Source: AC-32 sp963763475
Lineage (GTDB): Bacteria > Actinomycetota > Thermoleophilia > Gaiellales > Gaiellaceae
NCBI GenBank assembly: GCA_963763475.1
Contig: CAVXOR010000002.1
Span: 673,413 to 737,412 of the forward strand
Reading direction: 5' to 3'
DNA length: 64,000 nt
Position 1 is the first letter of the stretch. Each line of letters opens with the position of its first letter. Positions 24,957 through 32,277 of this stretch are shown here, one piece after another. The notes under the pieces were generated by a model that searched no databases, was not told the origin of the DNA, and was given only the letters and a program-made list of their open reading frames with translations. Position numbers and translations under genes: made by a program.

Positions 24957-25736
24957 TTAGGTCTGAGACAGCGTGCCCAGCTCGTCCTCGGTCAGCTCAA
25001 GCTCGAGCGCTGCGAGATTCTGCTCGAGGTGGTCGAGGGAGAGGGTGCCAGGAATCGGGAGAATCGCGGGCGAGCGCGCAAGCAGCCACGCGAGCGCAAC
25101 CTGGTGAGGTGGGACACCACGGCGGGTGGCGATCTCGGCGGCGCCAGCCGTGTCGGCCCCGCGCAGGGGAAAGAACGCAACGAACGCAATCCCCCCCTTT
25201 GCGCAGTGGTCGACCACCTCGTCGTGGGTGCGTTCCGCGAGGCTGTAGCGGTTCTGGACTGCCGTGATCGGGACGACCTGGCGTCCGCGCTCGATCTGCT
25301 CAACGCCGACCTCCGAGAGCCCGACATGCCGGATCTGCCCGCGGTCGCGGTACGCGGCGATCGTGCCGAGGCTCTCCTCGAGCGGGGTCTCGGGGTCGAC
25401 GCGGTGCAGGTAATAGAGGTCGATCGCGTCGGCGCGCAAACGCCGCAGGCTCTCCTCGATCTGTGCCTTCAGTGCGTCCGCGCTGCCGGTGCCGGGCGCG
25501 AAGCCGCCCTTCGTCGCGACGACCACGCTGCCCGAACGCGACGACAGCGCTTCGCCGATCGTCGCCTCGCTCTCGCCGTCGGTGTAGGTGTGTGCAGTGT
25601 CGACCACGCCGATCCCGGCATTGACCGCCTGCCTGACGAGCTCGACGTTGTCCGGCGTCTTCCTGAGGCGGTTCGTGCCGAGGCCGATGCGGGCGATTTC
25701 AGTGTCGCCGAGCGAGAGCGTCCGTGCGGTGGCCAT
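24957..25736 (-). CDS. Aldo/keto reductase
   Basis: 259 aa. The catalytic tetrad is visible: Asp46 and Tyr51 in VVDTAHTYTDG, Lys76 in VVATKGG and His111 in LYYLHRVDP. The C-terminal part with ILPIPGTLSLDHLEQN carries the NADP(H)-binding loop. NADPH-dependent reduction of a small aldehyde or ketone; the length is slightly short for the family but the fold is complete. Substrate unknown. Confidence 0.85.
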   Translation of the reverse strand: MATARTLSLGDTEIARIGLGTNRLRKTPDNVELVRQAVNAGIGVVDTAHTYTDGESEATIGEALSSRSGSVVVATKGGFAPGTGSADALKAQIEESLRRLRADAIDLYYLHRVDPETPLEESLGTIAAYRDRGQIRHVGLSEVGVEQIERGRQVVPITAVQNRYSLAERTHDEVVDHCAKGGIAFVAFFPLRGADTAGAAEIATRRGVPPHQVALAWLLARSPAILPIPGTLSLDHLEQNLAALELELTEDELGTLSQT

Positions 25737-26044
25737 CCGTCTGAAGAATGCCCGCTCCGGATTTACTCTGAACTCGATCAGCTAGCGCGAGTGCGCGTGC
25801 CCGTCGCTCCAATCGTTTGAGTGCGCTGTCGAAGGGTGGACGGCGACGAAGCGCTCGCCTCGGCTGCTCTCGGGCTCGGGATGCCGACACGCTGGGTCTC
25901 CGAGGCGCTGGTCGAGCTGCAGGATGAGCTTCGCCGGCTCGGTTAAGGCCGAAGCCGCGGCTCGTTTAGGAGGCAGCACCGGCTGGGCATCGTCGGAATG
26001 CGGCTTCACTGAGCAACACCGGTGGAAGCCGAGTCTGCGGTAAA

Positions 26045-26122
26045 TGGAGCCGGAGCAACCTCACCGCCCAGTGAGGGGCGCGTTCCTTAGCCGCAGGAGA
26101 AACGCGCCACGCTCCGGCTCCA
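26045..26122. other. Perfect three-way-junction inverted repeat (candidate structured RNA or recombination site)
   Basis: Outer stem: TGGAGCCGGAGC (26045-26056) pairs exactly with GCTCCGGCTCCA (26111-26122). Inside it are two perfect hairpins: CCTCAC/GTGAGG (26059-26076, loop CGCCCA) and GGCGCGTT/AACGCGCC (26077-26108), the second with a further short CCT/AGG stem. Only two bases separate each branch. Twelve, six and eight base pairs without mismatch are unlikely by chance even at this GC content. It may act as RNA or as folded single-stranded DNA; strand cannot be assigned. Confidence 0.55.
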
Positions 26123-26164
26123 CCTTGTGCAACTCGAGCGCCGATTCCGCGCTTCGCCCGGTGG

Positions 26165-26263
26165 TTATCCCTTGGCCCGCAGCCCGGCGAAGTAGTTCCT
26201 ACCGATGGCCCGCAGGACGTGCGTGTGTAGAACCAGGGTGGCGGGCCGGGTTTTCCGGCTCAT
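26165..26263 (-). CDS. Possible 32-aa peptide
   Basis: ATG at 26263 preceded by GGGGAGAG, stop TAA. The chain is basic and begins MSRKTRPATLVLHTHV. A ribosome binding site is present, but the frame lies within the repeat-rich non-coding region and a hairpin overlaps its leader. Could be a relic or chance frame. Confidence 0.2.
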   Translation of the reverse strand: MSRKTRPATLVLHTHVLRAIGRNYFAGLRAKG

Positions 26264-26492
26264 CTCTCCCCTCGTGCGGGAGGCTTATTCAACGGTAAGC
26301 CGCCCTTGCCTGGCTGCCGCGCCCGGCTCGCCCTTTGTTTTGCGGATCGAGTAGCAGGGCCGCTCGGTTTTGGCGGGGGGCGAGCGCCGCCTTACGGCTA
26401 GCGTTTCCAGGGCGGTTTCCAAAGACGAGCATCGCGCAGGCTCTGCAAGCTCACCCGCAAGAGAAACCCACCGTTTCCAGCGAGTTTCTCAA

Positions 26493-26534
26493 TGGAGCGT
26501 ACCGGGATCGAACCGGTGACCTCCGGCTTGCAAA
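26493..26534 (-). repeat. 42-bp duplicate of the 3' part of tRNA-Ala (att site copy)
   Basis: Identical over 42 bases to 29475-29516, the tRNA-Ala(UGC) segment from the anticodon loop to the discriminator base. Identity stops exactly after the anticodon region (26535 A versus G). This is the usual crossover segment of tyrosine integrases that target tRNA 3' ends. The 5' half of the tRNA is missing here, so this copy is not a functional tRNA. Confidence 0.8.
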
Positions 26535-26666
26535 AACGATCCAACACTCAAATGGGAATCCTGCTCTGGTAGCCGATCGAGCGCGAAAGGTCAGCAAATT
26601 GGCGGGTTTGGACGTTACGGCCCGACCCGGTCGCTCACGGCTGTTTACGCCCTAGACCCCACTCGC

Positions 26667-26683
26667 GGGGTCTATGCGGGGTC
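26667..26683 (+). repeat. 17-bp subterminal repeat, left copy
   Basis: GGGGTCTATGCGGGGTC. It differs by one base from the copy at 29398-29414. One copy lies inside each end of the att-bounded interval. Could be an arm-type integrase site or the residue of a duplicated coding end. Confidence 0.4.
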
Positions 26684-26722
26684 CACAAATTGCCCGAGGC
26701 GACTACGGGCACGGCGAAACCC

Positions 26723-26950
26723 GTGATCGCGAAGATCGAGCGCGTCCCTCTGCGCAAAGTCTGGGTACACGAGGCGCACGACCTGACGAGGTGGCTCGAA
26801 GGAAACCCTGACGTCTTGAACGACGTGCTGGGTGCGAAGCGGCTCGCGATCGAGCGCTTCGACGGGGAGCCGGTGGGCGACACCGAGGTCATGCCTTTCT
26901 CCTCGAGCCTGTTTCGTCGCAGGGGTCGTGCGCGCGACGTTTCGGCCTGA
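26723..26950 (+). pseudogene. N-terminal fragment of a DUF4268-like (PD-(D/E)XK nuclease-related) protein
   Basis: 75 aa from GTG 26723 (TTG 26690 also in frame). The segment ERVPLRKVWVHEAHDLTRWL followed by NPDVLNDVLGAKRLAIER matches the start of DUF4268-type proteins, which continue with a nuclease-like core (VDI..ED motif). Here the chain diverts after IERFDGEPVGDTEV into Ser/Arg-rich sequence and stops, so the core is absent. Members are frequent in mobile or defence neighbourhoods. Family assignment is from the N-terminal pattern only. Confidence 0.5.
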
Positions 26951-27032
26951 CAGGATCGTGGCATAAGCGTAGATACCCGCGGACCAGCGGGCCGGGTGGC
27001 TCAAACTTAGGGGTCACAGGGGAGAGAAACAC

Positions 27033-28640
27033 ATGAGACGACTTCTCGGAGGGTCGTTGGCGGCCCTCGTGGCGCTGCTGCTGATCGGCCTCTTCACCGG
27101 CTCGGCGCGAGCATCCACGATGAACTGCGCCGAGCCGTACGCGGCTGTCTGTGCCGAGACTGCCGACTCGATCGGCTACGGCGGCGAGTACACGGGCCAC
27201 GACGAGCCATCGCTGCTGTTCTACTCGGACACACGGGGCTCGGGGAACTCGAGCCTCTACCACGTGCAGCTGCCGACCGACCCGAAGGTGCTGCCGAACC
27301 AGGCCGGCACTGCGGGAACCTGGAACTTCCAGCTGCATCCGGCGTACTGGTTCGGCATGGCGCTCTGTGACAACCAGTCGGCGCCGGAGTTCACGCACGC
27401 CCCGTGCGTGCCCGACAGCGACACCAACATCTTCGACGGAACCGATCCGGCGGGTGCCGACTACATCGGCAAGCACACGGGCACCGCCTTCCTCGAGGTG
27501 CAGTTCTACCCGCCCGGCTGGGCTCCATGGCCTCCGGGCATCAGCTGCGATGCGAGCAAGTGGTGCGCGTCGATGGCCATCTTCAGCCTCAACCAGGACC
27601 AGAACACGGGCGTCGTGAACAACGCGGACTGCCTGAACACCGTCGGTCTCGAGCCGGCGAACTTCGCCTTCCTCACGAAGAACGGAACGCCGCATGCGAA
27701 CCCCTCGCCGCTCGGCGCGACGGCCGAAACGTTCACACCAGACCCGGCGACCGACCTGTTCATGAACTCGGGCGACCGGCTCACCGTCGACATCCACGAC
27801 GGTTCGGCGGGCCTGACGGTGATCGTTCACGACCTCACCACCGGGGGGAGCGGCTCGATGACCGCGAGCGAGGCGAACGGCTTCGCCCAGGTCCTGTTCG
27901 AGCCGGCCTCCGCCACGTGCCACCAGTTGCCGTACACCTTCCGCCCGATGTACGCGACCGCGAGCGAGCACACGCGCGTTCCGTGGGCCGCCCACACCTA
28001 CAACGTCGCTGCGTCTGACGAGATCGGCCACTTCGAGTACTGCTCGGTCGTCTCGGCGGAGGGCGGGGACTGCCTGGCCAACAACGAGGGCGAGCTCGAC
28101 GCCGACGACACGGGCTGCTTCAGCGCCGCCGTCTCGCTGTTCGTCCCGATCGGAGGCTGCATCGCCACCGACAATGACTTCGACGGGGTCTCGTACCAGC
28201 CCGTGTGGGCAGGGACGGACCCGAACCGCGGGCAGGACACGAAGTACCACCCGAGCGCGATCACGTTCACAAGCCCGGTCTTCAACGGGACCGAGAACTA
28301 CGACCGCGTCGCCTTCGAGGCCGACCTGCCCCGGATCGAGGCGGCGGACTTCGGCGGCAACTGCAACCGCTTCACCGGTGTCGGTTGCGTGAATCCGCCG
28401 CCGGGCTCGAACTTCTACCCGATCTACACGACCGGAACGTCGAACCAGACCCCGAGCGGACATTGCGTCTGGCAGTTCGGCGGGACCCACATCAAGGGCA
28501 CCACGAACACATTCGGCGGGAACTCAGCGGCGGAGTTCGGGCCGCTGCTCTTCAGCTTCTACCCGAACCCGAACCCGGCGATCCGGCTCAGGACGAACAA
28601 CTTCCGCAACGTCCTGGGCTCGAATCCCTGCCCGGCCTGA
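27033..28640 (+). CDS. Secreted protein of unknown function, 535 aa, cysteine-containing
   Basis: GGGGAGAG ribosome binding site 6 bases before ATG 27033. Signal peptide over residues 1-28 (LAALVALLLIGLFTGSARA). The mature chain has about 18 Cys in well-separated pairs, many Gly/Asn/Asp turns and no repeat. Similar long exported proteins with ends like FYPNPNPAIRLRTNNFRNVL are known in soil actinobacteria without assigned function. It is the only full-length cargo gene in the att-bounded interval besides the PadR gene. A CCCGC/GCGGG hairpin sits upstream at 26976-26991. Confidence 0.7.
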   Translation: MRRLLGGSLAALVALLLIGLFTGSARASTMNCAEPYAAVCAETADSIGYGGEYTGHDEPSLLFYSDTRGSGNSSLYHVQLPTDPKVLPNQAGTAGTWNFQLHPAYWFGMALCDNQSAPEFTHAPCVPDSDTNIFDGTDPAGADYIGKHTGTAFLEVQFYPPGWAPWPPGISCDASKWCASMAIFSLNQDQNTGVVNNADCLNTVGLEPANFAFLTKNGTPHANPSPLGATAETFTPDPATDLFMNSGDRLTVDIHDGSAGLTVIVHDLTTGGSGSMTASEANGFAQVLFEPASATCHQLPYTFRPMYATASEHTRVPWAAHTYNVAASDEIGHFEYCSVVSAEGGDCLANNEGELDADDTGCFSAAVSLFVPIGGCIATDNDFDGVSYQPVWAGTDPNRGQDTKYHPSAITFTSPVFNGTENYDRVAFEADLPRIEAADFGGNCNRFTGVGCVNPPPGSNFYPIYTTGTSNQTPSGHCVWQFGGTHIKGTTNTFGGNSAAEFGPLLFSFYPNPNPAIRLRTNNFRNVLGSNPCPA

Positions 28641-28661
28641 CGCGGACCCTCTCGCCCGTCT

Positions 28662-28689
28662 CGAAGAGCGCCCTCCGGGGCGCTCTTCG
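28662..28689 (+). terminator. GC-rich hairpin terminator after the secreted-protein gene
   Basis: CGAAGAGCGCCC pairs perfectly with GGGCGCTCTTCG over a TCCG loop, 21 bases past the stop. No T-tract follows, which is common for actinobacterial terminators. Confidence 0.65.
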
Positions 28690-28912
28690 CGTTGCGGTTA
28701 CGAGCTCGGGATTCGCACGCGCCGCACGTTCGACCAGTCCTGTGGGGCACGGATTCCGCGGCGCGCAGTCGAGGCCGACCACGACGCCCGGGACCTCGAT
28801 GTAGTAGCTGCCGAGCGGATGCGCGAGCTCGGAATCTACGCGCTCATGAGTTCCGGCACGCGTTGGCGCGCAGACGTTGAAATACGTTGCTCTCCCCAGT
28901 ACCTTGTGATGC

Positions 28913-29260
28913 ATGGTAGTCGCACCTCAGGAAGCACTCTTGGCTCAGATGCGACGCGGGACGCTCCAGTACTGCGTCCTCTCGCTGTTGGCCGACGACG
29001 AGCGCTACGGCTTCGATCTCGTTCGTGAGCTGGCCGAAGTGGGCGGGATGGTCACTACCGAGGGGACGATCTATCCACTCCTTAGCCGACTCCGCCGCGA
29101 CGGTCTGGTCGAGTCGAGTTGGCAGGAGTCGCCGACAGGACCTCCGCGTCGCTACTACCGCCTTACCGACGCAGGGCGTGCCTCGTTAGACGCGTTCCTG
29201 CGCGAGTGGGGCCGCTTCCGCGACGCCGTCGATCACTTCGTAGAAAGGAAAGCCTCATGA
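28913..29260 (+). CDS. PadR family transcriptional regulator
   Basis: 115 aa. Winged-helix segment LQYCVLSLLADDERYGFDLV, then VTTEGTIYPLLSRLRRDGLV and PRRYYRLTDAGR, the full PadR signature, with a C-terminal dimerisation helix. Imperfect inverted TACC/GGTA half-sites around the start (about 28899-28918) may be its operator. The stop overlaps the ATG of the next gene (ATGA), the usual layout for a PadR regulator and its membrane partner. Confidence 0.88.
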   Translation: MVVAPQEALLAQMRRGTLQYCVLSLLADDERYGFDLVRELAEVGGMVTTEGTIYPLLSRLRRDGLVESSWQESPTGPPRRYYRLTDAGRASLDAFLREWGRFRDAVDHFVERKAS

Positions 29261-29316
29261 ACAGCACCGCTGACCACGAGGTCAAGAAGTACCTCGAGCG
29301 GGAGCCGCTCAGTTAG
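29257..29316 (+). pseudogene. Truncated PadR partner gene (HAAS/DUF1700-type N-terminus), 19 aa
   Basis: ATG overlaps the PadR stop and reads STADHEVKKYLEREPLS before a TAG. HEVKKYLERL-type starts are typical of HAAS-domain membrane proteins encoded after PadR genes, normally 150-350 aa. Here only about 14 codons of that pattern remain, then the frame ends 159 bases before the tRNA. Loss at a recombination junction is likely. Confidence 0.5.
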
Positions 29317-29397
29317 CGCGGGGGAAGCCTGCAGGAACATCTGGCAACACCCTAAATGGGGTTGGCGACCAAGTGCCTCGCGTTACGGCGCCGCGGC

Positions 29398-29414
29398 GGG
29401 GTCTACGCGGGGTC
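29398..29414 (+). repeat. 17-bp subterminal repeat, right copy
   Basis: GGGGTCTACGCGGGGTC. One mismatch to 26667-26683, same orientation. It lies 61 bases left of the tRNA-Ala 3' end. Confidence 0.4.
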
Positions 29415-29474
29415 TAACGGGAAAGCTCCGCACACCTACGGAAGGCGAGGCCCCCATTAGCAGGCGATTTCGAG

Positions 29475-29547
29475 TGGAGCGTACCGGGATCGAACCGGTG
29501 ACCTCCGGCTTGCAAAGCCGGCGCTCTCCCAGCTGAGCTAACGCCCC
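29475..29547 (-). tRNA. tRNA-Ala (anticodon UGC)
   Basis: 73 nt. Acceptor GGGGCGT pairs with ACGCTCC, D stem GCTC/GAGC, anticodon stem CCGGC/GCCGG with loop TTTGCAA (anticodon TGC), T arm GTTCGATCC, discriminator A at 29475. CCA is not encoded. The 3' 42 bases are duplicated at 26493-26534. Confidence 0.95.
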
Positions 29548-29572
29548 GAGGTAACTCAGTCTAGAGGCGAGA

Positions 29573-29600
29573 GAAGCCGGCGGGGCCAGCCGCCGGCTTC
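29573..29600 (-). terminator. Strong hairpin between tRNA-Ala and the 80-aa protein gene
   Basis: GAAGCCGGCGG pairs with CCGCCGGCTTC (11 bp, 6-nt loop). Read on the minus strand it is followed by TCTCGCCTCT and would end transcripts of the 29632-29874 gene before the tRNA. Confidence 0.6.
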
Positions 29601-29631
29601 ATCTCGTTACACGGGGAGAGACCCCCGGTTC

Positions 29632-29874
29632 TCACGCGGCTCGCGCCAGGCGCTCCTCGTGGCGGGCGCGCTTGATGATCTCGTCGCGGTCGCCGAAGCG
29701 CTGCTGCGCCTTGAGCGTCCGCTGCTCGTCCCAGAGCGCCGCGATGCGCTCCTCGAGCTCGCGGAGCTCGTTCGAGAGCGCGGCGTCGTGGCCATCGGAC
29801 AGCAAGTGCCAGAGCTCCGACCGGCGCTCGGTGGCGTGGTCGAGCTCGATGCGGATTTCGTCGATTGTTCTCAT
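29632..29874 (-). CDS. Small charged coiled-coil protein, 80 aa
   Basis: ATG at 29874. Almost entirely helical and charged: TIDEIRIELDHATERRSELW followed by LRELEERIAALWDEQRTLKA and IIKRARHEERLARAA. A helix-turn-helix-free two-helix hairpin is likely. No family recognised. Stands between the rhomboid operon and tRNA-Ala with its own terminator. Confidence 0.55.
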   Translation of the reverse strand: MRTIDEIRIELDHATERRSELWHLLSDGHDAALSNELRELEERIAALWDEQRTLKAQQRFGDRDEIIKRARHEERLARAA

Positions 29875-29909
29875 GCCGTGTAGAACGATCTGTCCACCTG
29901 GGGCATTCC

Positions 29910-30005
29910 TCAATCCCGCGGGCCGCCAAGCAAGTAGAGCACGAGCACGGCGAGCCCGACCACGCCGGCGGCGATCGCGATCCCGGTGAGGATCCCGGAG
30001 CTCAC
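29910..30005 (-). CDS. Single-helix membrane microprotein, 31 aa, coupled to the rhomboid gene
   Basis: GTG at 30005 overlaps the rhomboid TGA (GTGA). Reads one hydrophobic helix (ILTGIAIAAGVVGLAVLVLY) and a short LLGGPRD tail. Too short for reliable statistics, but stop/start coupling and a clean membrane helix support it. Confidence 0.45.
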   Translation of the reverse strand: MSSGILTGIAIAAGVVGLAVLVLYLLGGPRD

Positions 30006-30703
30006 CAGGCCGGGCGTAAGGGCGGCCGCTTGCACGCGAGGCGGACCGTCGCCAGCCCGAAGGCGAAGCCGCCGATATGGGCGAAGAAGGCGGTTCCGCC
30101 GCCTTCCTGGGGATGCAGGATCGAGAAGCCGCCGTCCCAGAGCTGCAGCAGGAACCAGATGCCAAGGAACCACATCGCCGGGATTTCCCGCAGGAAGACG
30201 AAGAAGATCGCCGTCAGCACGCTGGCCCGCGGGAGCAGCACGAAGTAGGCGCCGAGCACTCCCGCGATCGCCCCGGAGGCGCCGACGTTCGGGATGCTCG
30301 CGCCGGCCGCGCCGCTGAAGCCGAGCGTCACGAAGGTCTGGGCGGCTGCGGCGGCAAGGCCGGCGGCCAGATACCAGAGGAGGAAGCGGCCGCGGCCCAT
30401 CGAGTCCTCGACGTTGTTGCCGAAGATCCAGAGGAAGAGCATGTTCCCGGCGATGTGGACCCAACTGCCGTGCATGAACATCGAGCTGAAGACGCCCTCG
30501 TACCAGGGCAGCAGATGGGGGACGAGCGAGGCCGGCTGCACGCAGGGCCCTTCCACCGAGCAGGGGTAGTAGCCGTAGTGCAGGACGTCGTGCTCGACCC
30601 CGGTCTGCACCTGCCAGAGCCAGACGGCCACGTTCGCGCCGATCAGGGCCACGGTGACGACCGGGAACGTCCTGGTCGGGACGTTGTCCTTCAGCGGGAG
30701 CAT
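30002..30703 (-). CDS. Rhomboid family intramembrane serine protease
   Basis: 233 aa, six to seven hydrophobic helices. Signature residues: WVHIAGNMLFLWIFG (His83, Asn87), catalytic Ser143 in GASGAIAG, and catalytic His209 in FFAHIGGFAFG. A long loop between helices 1 and 2 has two Cys (residues 48 and 54). It cleaves single-pass membrane proteins within the bilayer; substrates cannot be told. Followed by the 31-aa membrane peptide. Confidence 0.92.
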   Translation of the reverse strand: MLPLKDNVPTRTFPVVTVALIGANVAVWLWQVQTGVEHDVLHYGYYPCSVEGPCVQPASLVPHLLPWYEGVFSSMFMHGSWVHIAGNMLFLWIFGNNVEDSMGRGRFLLWYLAAGLAAAAAQTFVTLGFSGAAGASIPNVGASGAIAGVLGAYFVLLPRASVLTAIFFVFLREIPAMWFLGIWFLLQLWDGGFSILHPQEGGGTAFFAHIGGFAFGLATVRLACKRPPLRPAW

Positions 30704-30716
30704 GCCCTCGCCGAGG

Positions 30717-31649
30717 CTACGAGATCACGAGAGCGAGCAGGGCTTTCTGCGCGTGCAGGCGATTCTCCGCCTCGTCCCAGACCGCCGACTGCGGCCCGTA
30801 GAGCACGCCTTCGGTGATCTCCTCGCCGTAGTGGGCGGGAAGGCAGTGCAGCACGATCGCCTCGTCGCTCGCCAGGTCGACGAGCGTCTCGTCGATGCCG
30901 AAGCCGGCGAGGTCACGCAGCCGGCGCTCACGCTCCTCCTCCTGGCCCATGCTCGTCCAGACGTCGGTGTAGAGGACGTCGGCTCCCCGCGCCGCCTCGC
31001 GCGGGTCGTTTGTCAGTTCGACCTCGCCGCCGGCCTCGCGGGCGAGCTCGACGGCCTCCGGCCACACCTCGTAGCCCTCGGGAGACGCGGCCACGAACGG
31101 CGCGCCGAGCTTCGAGCAGGCGACCATCAACGAGGCGCAGACGTTGTTGCCGTCGCCGAGGTAGGAGACCCGCACGCCCTCGATCCGTCCGAGCCGCTCG
31201 CGGATGGTCATCACGTCGGCGAGCGCCTGGCAGGGGTGGGAGATGTCGGTCAGGCCGTTGATCACCGGGATCGAGGCGTGCCGAGCGAGCTCCTCGACGT
31301 CGTCCTGGGCGAAGGTGCGGATCATGATCCCGTCGACGTAGCGCGAGAGCACGGTCGCCGTGTCCTTCAGTGTCTCGCCGCGCCCGAGCTGGAGGTCGCC
31401 GGCGGCGAGGTAGAGCGCGTGCCCGCCGAGCTGGGTCATGCCGACCTCGAACGAGACGCGGGTGCGCGTCGAAGGCTTCTGGAAGATCATCGCGAGCGTG
31501 CGGCCGGGGAGGAGGTGGTGCTCCTCACGCCGGGCCTGGCGCTCCTTTAGGTCGTCGGCGAAGTCGAGCACGGACAGCAGCTCGTCGCGGCTCCAGTCGG
31601 CGACGCGGGTGAAGCTGCGGCCCTTGAGGCTCTCGGCGATTGCGCTCAT
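30717..31649 (-). CDS. argF: Ornithine carbamoyltransferase
   Basis: 310 aa. Carbamoyl-phosphate motif STRTR (60-64), HPCQALAD for the second substrate region and HCLPAHYGEE near residue 265 for ornithine. Makes citrulline from ornithine and carbamoyl phosphate. No other arg genes are beside it, so it may be the anabolic enzyme or, given the carbamate kinase at 37841-38749, part of a catabolic citrulline route. Anabolic versus catabolic use cannot be decided from sequence. Confidence 0.92.
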   Translation of the reverse strand: MSAIAESLKGRSFTRVADWSRDELLSVLDFADDLKERQARREEHHLLPGRTLAMIFQKPSTRTRVSFEVGMTQLGGHALYLAAGDLQLGRGETLKDTATVLSRYVDGIMIRTFAQDDVEELARHASIPVINGLTDISHPCQALADVMTIRERLGRIEGVRVSYLGDGNNVCASLMVACSKLGAPFVAASPEGYEVWPEAVELAREAGGEVELTNDPREAARGADVLYTDVWTSMGQEEERERRLRDLAGFGIDETLVDLASDEAIVLHCLPAHYGEEITEGVLYGPQSAVWDEAENRLHAQKALLALVIS

Positions 31650-31662
31650 CCGAGCGCGGATC

Positions 31663-32277
31663 TTACGGGTAGGAGCCTTCGAGCCCGGCCTGGTCGAGCA
31701 GGTCGCGCAACCGCGAGAGGCCGGTGAACATCCGGCTCTTGATCGTTCCGAGCGGCTGGTCGAGGCGCTCGGCTAGCTCGCTCTGCGTCAGCCCGCCGTA
31801 ATAGCCAAGCTCGAGCGCCTCGCGCTGCTCGGGCGGGAGCTGGGAGAGTGCCTCCTGCACCAGCCTGCGGCGGAAGCCGAGCGAGGCCTCCTCCTCGGCG
31901 GTCGTCGGCGCGGCCGGCTCGGGCGCGCGTTCGAGCGGCTCGCCCCGGCGGATGTCCTCGCGGCGGACGAGGTCGACGGCGCGGCGGTGGACGAGGGTCA
32001 GGATCCAGGTGCTTGCCTTCGCTCGCTCGGCGAGGAACCGGTCGGCGTTGCGCCAGACTCCGAGGAAGGCTTCCTGGACGGCGTCCTGGGCGAGCGTCTC
32101 GTCGCGCAGGATCCGCAGGGCGAGGCCGTACGCTACGCGGCCGAAGCGGTCGTACAGCGCGGCCAGGGCGTCATCGTCGGAGGAGGCGACGAGCGAGAGC
32201 AGCGCCTCGTCGGAGAGGCGGGCCAGGTCGCGCGCCGGGCGCGCGGGCGGGGGCTGCGCGGTCAGTAGGGCGGTCAC
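31663..32277 (-). CDS. ECF RNA polymerase sigma factor (SigK-like)
   Basis: 204 aa from GTG 32277, which overlaps the anti-sigma stop (GTGA). Region 2 (LYDRFGRVAYGLALRILRD, then AQDAVQEAFLGVWRNADRF) and region 4 (LPPEQREALELGYYGGLTQS, then LDQPLGTIKSRMFTGLSRL) are both complete. The order is anti-sigma first, sigma second. It probably transcribes this six-gene cluster or an envelope/metal-stress regulon. Confidence 0.88.
   Translation of the reverse strand: MTALLTAQPPPARPARDLARLSDEALLSLVASSDDDALAALYDRFGRVAYGLALRILRDETLAQDAVQEAFLGVWRNADRFLAERAKASTWILTLVHRRAVDLVRREDIRRGEPLERAPEPAAPTTAEEEASLGFRRRLVQEALSQLPPEQREALELGYYGGLTQSELAERLDQPLGTIKSRMFTGLSRLRDLLDQAGLEGSYP

Larger units (their letters stand above)
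25737..26492. other. Non-coding stretch rich in inverted repeats, left of the tRNA-Ala scar
   Basis: About 755 bases without a convincing long gene. It contains a tiny frame at 25836-25946 (36 codons from GTG; weak), the three-way-junction fold at 26045-26122, a tiny minus frame at 26165-26263, a CTCCC/GGGAG hairpin at 26266-26282, two similar blocks around 26402 and 26471 (CGTTTCCAG then GTTTC), and a 7-bp GAGAAAC/GTTTCTC stem at 26461-26490 touching the tRNA-derived repeat. I found no tmRNA, RNase P or SRP RNA signature on either strand. Confidence 0.45.
26493..29516. mobile_element. Remnant of a tRNA-Ala-integrated element
   Basis: Bounded by 42-bp direct repeats of the tRNA-Ala 3' segment, with the intact tRNA at the right end and the element lying downstream of its 3' end, the expected geometry. 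Contents: a truncated DUF4268-like gene, a secreted-protein gene, a PadR regulator and a truncated partner. No integrase, excisionase or transposase is recognisable, so it is a decayed element or a scar left by deletion between internal points. The direct repeats themselves are observed; mobility is inferred. Confidence 0.6.

Noticed and set aside
25836..25946. 36-codon plus-strand frame (GTG start) after the aldo/keto reductase
   Set aside because: No ribosome binding site and no recognisable domain; kept only as a note in the non-coding region entry.
26041..26490. Possible tmRNA, RNase P RNA or SRP RNA in the repeat-rich stretch
   Set aside because: None of the conserved core motifs was found on either strand.
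28588..28914. Minus-strand frame of 108 codons overlapping the terminator and the PadR start
   Set aside because: It runs through the terminator hairpin and into the secreted-protein gene, and no domain is visible.
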